A program made the position numbers and the translations under genes. Below, piece after piece: positions 7,611 through 15,180 of a stretch of DNA of 22,403 bases. The notes beneath the pieces were generated by a model that was given only the letters and a program-made list of their open reading frames with translations, was not told the DNA's origin and did not search any database. Each line of letters starts with the position of its first letter. Within the stretch, counting starts at the first letter, position 1. Source of the stretch: Acanthaster planci (taxonomy: Eukaryota > Echinodermata > Asteroidea > Valvatida > Acanthasteridae); the NCBI RefSeq assembly GCF_001949145.1, contig NW_019091742.1, positions 36,669 to 59,071 of the forward strand, in the 5' to 3' direction.

Positions 7611-8964
7611 TTAAGTTAAAATTGTATATAACGTAAAACCGACGACACCCACGGCAACGGCTCCGACGGTTAAGGATAGTTTTTCTTCGTTGTGTATGTC
7701 GAGCGGTTTAGAAGGGGGAGCCGGATCGATGCTTGGTTTTGGTACAGGAATGATCGCTTCGGTAATGCTCGTTGCTCCGCTCGCTCCGTTTCTTCTGCAA
7801 AACTGTCCTCAACCTCGGGCTTCAAATTTAAATCCGGTACATATCCAGTCTGCATGTCTGCTGTCGCGATTTGTAAGTTATTGTTATAACCCTCAAACGT
7901 ACCTACGCGTAAGTCCATGTCTGAAGGCACCAGGTATAACCCCGGACCGATTACATAGTCTAAAGGGGTTTTAGCGTGCTGTAACGAATCTTGAAATTGG
8001 TTGATCGATTGTTCGAGGTCAGGAGCTTCATTAAATAAAGCTTTTATATTTTCTTTAAATCGTTGTTGCGCGTCTAATCCAGTGCTGGCTGCTAAAACGC
8101 TTGACCTGGCCTGTGCCCCAGTAAGGCGTAGACGTAAGCTCGAATTGATTCATTCGCTTTTCTATTTCCCACGTCTGTCAACTGAGTCCTTTTGCGAGGT
8201 ATAAAACCCCACCATCCAGTAGTAGCGACTTTTGAGTCTTGCTCGATATATTCTACTACATATTGTACCGTTTTGCCAGAGTTAACTGGTGTATAATGCC
8301 AACTCATTACCTTGTGATCTTCTGACTCAAGGCTGTAGTGACAACCTAAAAGTCGCTCTAACGAGCCTCCATCCCCCAATTCTTCTTCCATTTCTTTATA
8401 TCTTTTATATTTTTTGGGCATAGGAGAAAGCGCGTCTGGATTAAAGTCACCACCTGGAACGGGTAACCACCTCCTAACACTCGTGTCCATCAAACCGGCT
8501 TGGTCAAAATAATAAGCTGAACCAAGGCCATTTGTATGGGGGTCAACGGTTTGCCTAAAGCTCATGTCCGAGTCAACTCCAAAATCTCTACAAATGTCCA
8601 AAATTTTTTCGCTATCATAATATTTATCAATCGGGTTTAGCAATTTTTCGGTAGGCAATTTAAAATCACACAAATGAAAGATTCTTCTTACCGTGTAATA
8701 TACGTGAAAATTGTACAAGGTGGATGTGTATGGATCCGCGTCAACGATTCTCCCAAAGTCTACTCCGCATGCCGTCGTCGCACAATAGACCGCAAAGTTA
8801 ATTTGGTTTTGGTAAAACGACATCTTGACTTTTTTCCAGCGTTCTATAACTTCGTCCGTAGTAACTTTTGGTAATTTATAAGGTGTTGTCATGTCAATGA
8901 GGTTTACTGTAAAGGAATTGTCTTTGTTGACTACAATGTTTAACTGACTATAGTTGGTTCCCAT
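7611..8964 (-). pseudogene. Large conserved Polinton protein, C-terminal half frameshifted
   Basis: ATG at 8964 opens an intact 270-residue stretch (SQLNIVVNKDNSFTVNLIDM, ...GTVRR-type strands and a KYKRYKEMEEELGDGG helix). It reaches SIRAYVYALLG near 8110, where a shift breaks the frame. The next frame carries LDAQQRFKENIKALFNEAPD, YVIGPGLYLVPSDMDLRVG and EGYNNNLQIATADM. A further shift after repeat copy I leads to LDIHNEEKLSLTVGAVAVGV and a C-terminal membrane segment ending at 7611. I recognise this as a protein conserved across Polintons, but its role is not established to my knowledge; a structural virion role is plausible. A TTTTAAAATAAATG box precedes it. Confidence 0.55.
7756..7790 (-). 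repeat. Purine-rich repeat, copy I
   Basis: On the minus strand: ACGGAGCGAGCGGAGCAACG then AGCATTACCGAAG. It has an intact tail, is read in the third possible frame as ERAEQRALPK, and lies just where the gene's frame changes. Confidence 0.65.
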
Positions 8965-9030
8965 TTATTTTAAAAGACTTTTAAAAAGGAGGGGCCGTCG
9001 GTTGGGTGAAAATGGTCGGGTTGATCAGAA

Positions 9031-9066
9031 TAATGCTCGCTTCGCTCGTTTTGCTCGCTTCTCGAT
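9031..9066 (-). repeat. Purine-rich repeat, copy J (intergenic)
   Basis: On the minus strand: GAGCAAAACGAGCGAAGCGA then GCATTATTC. It lies in the 134-base gap between two minus-strand genes, in their sense; the tail is partly degraded. Confidence 0.6.
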
Positions 9067-9098
9067 AAGCGGGTGGAGATTCTGGTTTCTCTTCGTAC

Positions 9099-9741
9099 TT
9101 AACCGACTTTGTTAAACTTATTCGCCACGTTTTTCATAAGATCTTTTTTTAAAACCGCCGCCCGTTCGTCGGCTAGCACTTCTGCTTTTTCGTTGACTTG
9201 GCGTTCGAATTCTTCTTTAGATGTTTCTTTAGTTTCTTCCAATTTTGTAGAAGAATTTGATCTGATCTTTTCTTTCATTTTGTTGAACTTTTTCAGCTCG
9301 GATAAAATAAGGACAGATACGTATTCCTCGATGGTGTTTAATTTAGCGTCTGCCAACATTCTAGTTTGGTCATGTTTTTTTAGTTTTGTGGGTGAATCTA
9401 CGGGAGTTGTGCTTTAGAATCGCGTAAGCGCCAAATGCACCGATAGTGATGCCTTCCATCACAAGTCCGACGGGCCCGGTACCAACACCCAAAATGGCGG
9501 GAATGCCGACAGCTGCCGAAGTAACGCCCAGGGCTTCCACGCCGTACTCCACGTATCCGAGCGCGGTTAAAAGTCGTTTGATCTTTTTGTAACTATTTTC
9601 CCTCGCCTCGCGTTCTCTTTGGATTTGGGATTTTATTTCTTCGATCTTTCCGAGTCTGTATATTTTGGTTTCCGCTTATTCAGCCGAGTTTAAAGTCAAC
9701 TCCGGGTGTTTACTTAAATCCAGGTATATGTTAGCCGTCAT
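9099..9741 (-). pseudogene. Polinton helix / double-membrane-segment protein, one stop and one frameshift
   Basis: The likely ATG at 9741 is preceded by a TTATAAAAG box. The frame reads YLDLSKHPELTLNSAE, then an in-frame TAA (about 9676), then in the same frame a basic helix (LGKIEEIKSQIQREREAREN), a Gly/Ala-rich hydrophobic hairpin (GVTSAAVGIPAILGVGTGP, GITIGAFGAYAILK) and a basic stretch. A shift near 9365 moves into MLADAKLNTIEEYVSVLILS and a charged helix ending at 9099. The charged helix, glycine-rich membrane hairpin and KLNTIEEYVS helix form a recurring Polinton protein of unknown function. Confidence 0.55.
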
Positions 9742-9776
9742 CTTTTATAATAATATTACTTTTATAATTAAGAGTT

Positions 9777-10390
9777 TTAATAAATATTCACCTCGAAGAA
9801 AATTCCATCTCCTTTACTGCTTACTAACCTACCCAGGTCGTTTTTAAAGAAAAGGTGAGTTCGTCTATGTTCCGATCCATAAGCCTTTTAAAGGTGGGGT
9901 TGACCTCTAAATTGCCCAGGCCTGTGTCTCTGGTGCTGAGTACCGTTGAAGACTTCTCATCATAAATATTATAATCTGGGTCGAGCTGCTCGCAGTGTAT
10001 AAACAGATATTTAATGCGTTCGATGTTGTAGTTGCCTTTGTGTACAACCAAGTTTTGCAGTTCGTCTTGGGGCAGGCCGAGCAATTGCCCCACGTGTTTG
10101 TTTAGTTTTAGGACCAGGGCAACTGTTTGAGACTCTTCGTAAACTTTAAAAATAACACCCGGGATGGCGTTTAAAATAAAATCAAACCAGTCAATACCGT
10201 AGTAACCGGGCTCTAAGACGATACTACCAGACGATCCAGAGACGTTCACTGACTCAAACGCTCGCTTTGAAAAAAGCCGGTTAAATATGGGGTCCACACG
10301 AACATTTGGTTGTCCATCGCCTTCAACAAGTTCACCAGGCGCAATAACTAATCTACTTTCACTAGAATACCAAACATACTTTCTTTTCAT
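9777..10390 (-). pseudogene. Penton-like (minor capsid, single jelly-roll) protein, late frameshift
   Basis: From the ATG at 10390 the frame is open for 188 residues. The stretch IVLEPGYYGIDWFDFILNAI, then VIFKVYEESQTVALVLKL and HVGQLLGLPQDE, has the GYY-helix-strand-LLG layout of Polinton penton-type proteins. Later blocks (IERIKYLFIHCEQLDPDYNI and an IDELTFSLK strand) are also fitting. In a run of A near 9845 the frame shifts; the last strand (SSKGDGIFFEVNIY) then ends at 9777. The protein would form capsid vertices. The N-terminus may extend past 10390 (the frame is open further upstream but without ATG). Confidence 0.55.
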
Positions 10391-10473
10391 TTCGGTAGAG
10401 AGAATGTCGACGTTTGGTGGTTGATCCGATAGAGAGCTTCCATAATCTAGAGTATCAAATATACCTTCAAGCC

Positions 10474-10850
10474 CTAAATCAATCCCAAGAGCACATTCGC
10501 CGCTAAAATAAGATCTTCATGTCTTGAAAATACTGATATAAACAGAGTATCAATTGCTTCAATCAAACTCATGCCCACATATATTATATCAGCTGAAATC
10601 GTATTCCTTATGTCACCATCAAAACAAAATACTCATTAAACCAGAACGATCTTTTGCAACAAAAAAATGTTTTCTTTTATTCTCGGTGTATTTTCGTCAA
10701 CCGTTTCTCCAGGTTCAAAAACAGAAAAAGGTATACCCTCTTCTCCACCTGGTATAAAATTAGAATAACCAACTCTAAAAGCTTGCAAAATAGAAAGCAT
10801 CATGCTTCTCATGACCTTCACTCGTTTAACATTAAAGGCCCAATTAGGAA
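10474..10850 (-). pseudogene. Unrecognised broken element gene
   Basis: The minus strand reads YIPNWAFNVKRVKVMRSMML and SILQAFRVGYSNFIPGGEEG to a stop at 10636. Another frame then holds IRNTISADIIYVGMSLIEAI and FSRHEDLILAANVLLGLI, ending at 10474. The pieces look protein-coding (no stops for 50-60 codons each, consistent direction) and would belong to one gene with a frameshift near 10640. I do not recognise the family. It could also be an upstream extension of the penton-like gene. Confidence 0.35.
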
Positions 10851-10913
10851 TATATTTATCTTGGTTTTTTTAAAAATCTGAAGTTGTTACATAACAGTTT
10901 AGAAATATTTCTA

Positions 10914-11206
10914 TTAAATTTCTAAAACTATAATATAACCAAAATCGGGGAAACCACCATGCCCTAAATACTTGGTACATATTTTTTTACCAATTCTAAA
11001 TTTACTAACCCATCCGCACCAGGCTCCTCAGCTGTCTCCTCTTTTACTCCCCACTCGATCTCTGTCTCCCTTGTAATGTTAAAAAACTTTTTTTCAAGCT
11101 GAATATTTTTAACGCAAACACATTTTGTCCCTTCTTCATTTTTGATTTCGTTTTTAAGTTTAAATGTCTGCGGATTTTTAGTCAAGTGAAATGTGCGGGT
11201 CTCCAT
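10914..11206 (-). pseudogene. Possible second jelly-roll/penton-type N-terminal fragment
   Basis: ATG at 11206 gives METRTFHLTKNPQTFKLKNE, KCVCVKNIQLEKKFFNITRE and an acidic linker, stopping at 10964. A +1 change continues with HGGFPDFGYIIVLEI to 10914. The short strands around CVCVKNIQL-KKFFNIT recall the first strands of penton-like capsid proteins, but the match is weak. It begins eight bases after the stop of the upstream gene, with an AT-only leader (ATAATATTAAAATGG). Function not established. Confidence 0.35.
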
Positions 11207-11213
11207 TTTAATA

Positions 11214-11690
11214 TTATACACTCTTTATAAACTTTTCTCGGGCGTTTTCCCAGTGCTTATCCGAAACTTGAACTAGATCTTTCACTTGAGACTCGGTTTC
11301 CCCGGTTGTCTCTTGAAACATACGGCGATTAAAGCCTTCAACGGTTTACCTCTGGAGATCTTACCGTTTAAAACCTGGTTTAACTTATATTCTATTTCGC
11401 CCGCTTCCCCATTTTTAAAACAAATGATGTACTTCTGCAACGTTCTTTTCGATTTTGGTGGCGGCGGTTTCCTCCAAACGTGATGCTTGTAGTATCGATC
11501 TCCCATATCTGCAGGGGTGTAAGAAGTAAGCAAATCAAACCCAAAAGTTAGACCGCAATGTTTACAAGCGTATCTTTCATCTATTTCAAGTATTTGGTGG
11601 TTACAAGCGGGTATCGGTTTACTTTGTTTGAGATCCCGCTATGTGTACTTCCTTTAGATTCAGCAAGTGACAAAGCTCCGCATCAGTCAT
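11214..11690 (-). pseudogene. Zinc-ribbon, possible TFIIB-like transcription factor, frameshifted
   Basis: ATG at 11690 follows a TATATATAAAAG box and reads MTDAELCHLLNLKEVHIAGS. A shift near 11625 leads to a zinc-ribbon-like CNH...CKHCG motif (IPACNHQILEIDERYACKHC). A basic helix follows (YYKHHVWRKPPPPKSKRTLQ), then KPLKALIAVCF. A last shift near 11310 leads to FQETTGETESQVKDLVQVSD and KHWENAREKFIKS, ending at 11214. A zinc ribbon followed by a helix ending in ALIAVCF and then a second helical block is the layout of viral TFIIB-like proteins; this is an inference from pattern, not a confirmed match. If right, the element supplied its own promoter-selection factor. Confidence 0.4.
11678..11690 (-). 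promoter_or_regulatory. TATATAAAAG box abutting start codons
   Basis: On the minus strand CTATATATAAAAGATG leads into the 11690 start (box at about 11691-11703). Similar strings lie before 9741 (TTATAAAAGATG) and 2509 (TATATAAAAGTAATATG), and CTATATATAAAA recurs at about 21579-21590 in the right element. The box touches the ATG, leaving no room for a normal TATA-to-start distance for that ATG. Confidence 0.4.
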
Positions 11691-11725
11691 CTTTTATATA
11701 TAGTGCATTTATTTAAGGTAAAAAA

Positions 11726-12259
11726 TTAACCTGGGATTTCTACTTTAATTAAATGTTCGACATCAGCGTCGGATTTAATAATTAATCCAATTTTGTATAA
11801 GTCCGCGTCGAGTTTAGTCGATGAATCGGGCAGTGGCTCGTTCTCTCGCGCGTGCCTCAGCTTTTTATGCTTGCCGTCTACGAGCACCACGTGATCCATT
11901 CCTTCCAACTCGACACATATTACGCAGCAGGTGCAATAGGTACAACCAAAATACTCGATACAATGGGCACACTCGTAACAGTCCTCGCAACTGTCTAAGG
12001 CATTTGAATTTCGGCAGTCGTATGAATTAAAACAAGCCACGCAATTTTTACATCTACCGCAATCGTCGCTGGTGGAGCAGTCCTTACATCTGACCCAATC
12101 GTTACATTGGTGACAATTGTGGCATTCTTTACAATCGGTACATTTGCGTAAACTTTTGGAATTTAAACAACGAAAGCAATCGTACGAATCTATCAAGTTG
12201 ATCGGATTTCTCGTGTCTTTGCAAAAATAACAATTCACGTTTATAGTTTTATCTACCAT
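11726..12259 (-). CDS. TIR-encoded Cys-rich protein (Cys every third residue), left copy
   Basis: Intact 177-residue ORF with ATG at 12259. After an N-terminal CYFC pair and CFRC, a run of CxxC units spaced exactly three residues apart fills about residues 40-115 (CTDCKECHNCHQC, CKDC, CGRCKNCVAC, CEDCYECAHC, CTYCTCC). A short Cys-free, charged C-terminal domain (MDHVVLVDGKHKKLRHAREN) follows. There is no signal peptide or membrane segment. It differs from the right copy at about 17 positions; two of these replace Cys by Trp and Tyr in the ladder. It may bind zinc or fold as a disulfide/metal-laddered solenoid; function unknown. It lies wholly inside the terminal inverted repeat. Confidence 0.85.
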   Translation of the reverse strand: MVDKTINVNCYFCKDTRNPINLIDSYDCFRCLNSKSLRKCTDCKECHNCHQCNDWVRCKDCSTSDDCGRCKNCVACFNSYDCRNSNALDSCEDCYECAHCIEYFGCTYCTCCVICVELEGMDHVVLVDGKHKKLRHARENEPLPDSSTKLDADLYKIGLIIKSDADVEHLIKVEIPG

Positions 12260-12339
12260 TTATTTTTATGTATTTTTATTATTGTTTGTCTAAATAGTTT
12301 TATCTACCATTTATTTTTATGTATTTTTTATTATTGTTT
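12244..12339 (-). repeat. 51-bp tandem duplication spanning the Cys-rich start codon
   Basis: The segment with TAGTTTTATCTACCATTTAT starts at 12244 and again at 12295. It copies the leader plus the first codons of the Cys-rich gene. It is absent from the right element. Confidence 0.8.
12290..12310 (-). other. Upstream mini-ORF created by the duplication
   Basis: The duplicated start codon reads MVDKTI followed by TAG, 31 bases upstream of the main ATG. If the leader is transcribed from above 12310, this uORF could lower translation of the left Cys-rich gene; the right copy has none. Confidence 0.5.
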
Positions 12340-12425
12340 ATTTATTTTTTATCATTTTTTATGACGGGCCAGCGACGGGAAGTCCCTTTTTTGTTTGTGA
12401 GTGATTGCTGGTGCGATCGGTGCTG

Positions 12426-12545
12426 GTCACGAGTTGTTTACACAAAAGTGCGCCGGGGTCAAAAGCTCAAGGTCAGTGAAGTGGGAATCCCCGGCGCTAG
12501 TCACGAGTTGTTTACAGGAAAAGTGCGCCGGGGTCAAAAGGTGAG
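12426..12545. repeat. 74-bp tandem repeat inside the TIR
   Basis: GTCACGAGTTGTTTACA begins at 12426 and at 12500, followed both times by AAAAGTGCGCCGGGGTCAAA. The same two-copy array occurs in the right TIR (20830-20935), with an 11-bp deletion in one unit. Confidence 0.8.
12489..12533. repeat. Conserved GC hairpin in the TIR, left copy
   Basis: CCCCGGCGC (12489-12497) and GCGCCGGGG (12525-12533) form a perfect 9-bp stem with a 27-base loop. Both arms are kept at the same spacing in the right TIR. Possible replication or transposition protein site. Confidence 0.6.
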
Positions 12546-12652
12546 TGGGAATACCCGGTGAGTGTGGTGGGTGAAAGGGGGTTTTGGCTCAGAATGTATA
12601 TATTCGCCCGGCACCTCAGAGCCAGATTTTTGGGTCGATGAGGTACCGGGGG

Positions 12653-12672
12653 AAATCTGGAATTCCAGATTT
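12653..12672. repeat. 20-bp perfect palindrome near the left element terminus
   Basis: AAATCTGGAATTCCAGATTT is fully self-complementary. It is nested in a wider, imperfect inverted repeat (CGGGGGAAAT before, ATTCCCCCG after). Found only in the left TIR. Confidence 0.75.
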
Positions 12673-12775
12673 TTAGGGGATTCCCCCGATTTTTTAGTCG
12701 ATGTACTACCCAGGGGTTTTTGCTGAAAACGGTGAAAAGGGGTGTTTGGTCCAGAATCGGCTATTTCCTACTACT

Positions 12776-14650
12776 ATCAGGATTTGCAATACTGAATGGT
12801 TACTTTTTAAGAGAGCAATTCACAATTGATTGGATTTTCTAGTCTTTGTATAATTCAAATTACTCAACAATTACCCAAAGAGTTGTCATCAATGGTCAGC
12901 TCATCTAGAGACTTCCCCTGCTGTGTTGGTAGGATACCCTTCTCCAATGCAATGAACAGCTTTGAAAGCTTTGCCACCCGCAATACTGTATCAGGTATCT
13001 GGTAATAGTCTCTGTGTACTCGAAGGTCGTTGCCCATGTATCTTGTATAGCGCGCTATGCATTTTTTGTTTGCATGTTGGTCTATGATAGTAAGAAGTTA
13101 ACAATACAACATTCACGTAACTCTGTATGCAGCTGTAGTTGGAATTAACATCAGTCATGTCAGTGTTGCGTCGAGCTGCAAGTTCACAGCTGGAGATATC
13201 TGGCGAGTTGTATGCCTAGGTGATATATATTTATGGGAGGGATTTAGAGGGTTGAGGGGTTGGAGGACGTAATAATCAAGCCTGTTGAACCAGTTTATCA
13301 TGTCATTATTAGAGTGGGCTAGGCCGGCAATGCAGCAAGAATAGGGCTAACGTTAGACCGACCTCTGAAATTTACGTTAGGCTTAGGGCCTACAGGAGAA
13401 TTCAGTCATGGCAGTGGGCAGTACTTCTTCCAATATGAGACTGCTTTAGCATGTTTAATATCAGCCATAATCTTGGGCTTCTGACCTGAAACATTTCTAA
13501 CAGGTTTCGCAGAGTCTGTATTTGTGAATAGCCTAGCAACAGTGCACAAAGTGTATTATCAACGTTGAGTTGATGGGTTACTACAGCATGATGCAACAGT
13601 ATAACTACAACAATGTATAAACAAACCACTAGCGGGCTTAGGCCCACTCACAAACTGGTCATCGAATGGCCAAGCCTTTTTCTTTTTATTTGTAGACAAG
13701 AACTTGAGAAGGTCAAAAGTCCTCAAACTAAAGCATACAATGGAAATGTAGCAATATATACAACATTTGATAGGCCTACTGGAATAATCATTCCCAGTTC
13801 CAAATTGCTGCCCTCTAGAAAATTTTACCATTGTTCTCTTGTTAATAAAAATGTAAAAACTTTCATCTCTGTGTCTCTTATAAAACTTACTCTTAAGTGC
13901 ATCTTTTGATGTTGATCCACCACAAAAAACAAAAAGAAATTTGCAAAATCATACAAGTACTATCAACCAAATTAACTTTCAATTGAAAAGGTTTCACTTT
14001 AATATATAAGAAGATGAAAATGTGGATTAAAAACGAAACAAAAAACCCAGTATTCCGAGTTTAAGAATTAAAACTATGAGCGTAAGTAAAAAACTTGCAT
14101 TGTTGAATCGAATTCCTTTCAATTGGATTTGTAATAGTTAAAACATTCATAAGTCCATTTCTGCTTCCTTTTTCATTTAAATTTTTGGATAACAAGTAAG
14201 TGATAACAGACAATAATGAATATGAATGAAATCTTGCATTCCATAAGTATCTGCTGTTCATAATCTTGTAGCTTTACTTTAAAAGACCAACATTCAACGC
14301 AAAATTGAGAAATTGAGAACAACTTATCAAATTTCTTTTTCAGCATTTAACCTTCTCACCCCATATTTGTAAATAAATGCAAAAAGTTGTCTCAACCTGA
14401 AAAGCAGTCGGTTATTCTCTTACCTCCTTTCGAATTAATTTCTTTCTTTTTTTACAATGCATGTAATTCCTAAAAAGCCTCTTTAAATCTTAAAAGCAGA
14501 GTGATATTACCCTTCATTACACCATATTCTGCACAAAGCTTATTATGCTGATCTTCGAGAATGTTAATTGTGCAAACTATTTCTAAATGATTTTATTGAG
14601 GCATTTTAATAACGGTCAAATAAATTTACTTTATCAATTTATTTTTACAG
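12776..14650. other. Host flanking DNA, no gene seen
   Basis: AT-rich sequence with short scattered ORFs on both strands (up to 98 codons), none with recognisable composition or motif. No repeat of the element and no tRNA-like structure was noticed. It begins with ATCAGG directly after the element terminus. Confidence 0.6.
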
Positions 14651-14688
14651 GTGCAATGAAGGGAGCCATGGCAATAAGACGCCAAACG
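14651..14688 (+). CDS. Candidate small exon upstream of the SET gene
   Basis: Preceded by a good acceptor (TTTATTTTTACAG) and followed by GTAATT. The 38 bases read CNEGSHGNKTPN with one leading and one trailing base, a phase that joins without a stop to the exon at 17833. Short, so chance cannot be excluded. Confidence 0.3.
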
Positions 14689-14690
14689 GT

Positions 14691-15180
14691 AATTTAATTC
14701 AATCCTAATGGGAAATAGCAATATTTATGCATACAGACACCGCAAAAAATCTCAGACACAACAGAACAGTGCAACAAATCACAAGAAAGTTGAAGATTGC
14801 TGTATATTGTCCAGTCCTTAGTAAAACTTCATCACAGCAGGGGTTCCCCTGACGTACTTGGGTTGCTACAATTCTAGTGCCCACAGCAAAAGCGAGTGTC
14901 TCTGATACAGTCTAATATGGAATCTATATATATGTTGTAACAGTTTATTTTCTCTCAATTGGCCCCCCTAAAATAAATCAAATTTGAATCGCTTTTTTTT
15001 ACCAGTCTGAACAATTTGAAACTGATCTGTTCCACAATATCTAAGTTATTTTGCCAGTCTTTCCTTTCACCTTTCTAAACTTGAGGTCTGAGGTGGTAAA
15101 AGGCATCAGAAAAGTCTGATTTATTCACTAAAATCACAAAAGATTCAAAGAATCAACTAGACGATGGGCGGAAAAAATAT
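14691..15180. other. Host non-coding stretch
   Basis: No coding signal. Poly-T (T8 near 14993) and A-rich tracts only; probable intron if the 14651 exon is real. Confidence 0.5.

Larger units (their letters stand above)
1..12775. mobile_element. Polinton/Maverick-type element (left copy), right terminus at 12775
   Basis: The segment carries the diagnostic Polinton gene set: protein-primed family B polymerase, retroviral-type integrase, double jelly-roll capsid, A32-like ATPase and a penton-like protein. The right terminus is set by comparing the reverse complement of 12560-12775 with 20745-20800: both start AGTAGTAGG, share a TTCTGGA block, and then align through the rest of the TIR. The left end is outside the window. 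Almost every core gene holds frameshifts or stops, so the copy is inferred to be non-autonomous. The six bases after the terminus are ATCAGG; the matching target-site copy would lie beyond the left end. Confidence 0.9.
11729..12775 (-). repeat. Terminal inverted repeat of the left element
   Basis: The reverse complement aligns with 20745-21555 from the AGTAGTAGG terminus through the tandem block and the whole Cys-rich gene, diverging just at that gene's stop codon. Compared with the right copy it has about 240 extra bases: a palindrome-rich segment (about 12585-12720), a 51-bp duplication and an 11-bp block. The gene part differs at roughly 6% of bases by eye. Confidence 0.85.

Noticed and set aside
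11821-12030. Arg-rich 69-codon ORF (and its twin at 21248-21457)
   Set aside because: Antisense shadow of the Cys-rich gene; kept in both copies only because the sense gene is.
13613-13909. 98-codon plus-strand ORF in host DNA
   Set aside because: Ordinary low-complexity composition, overlapped by an equally long antisense ORF; no motif.
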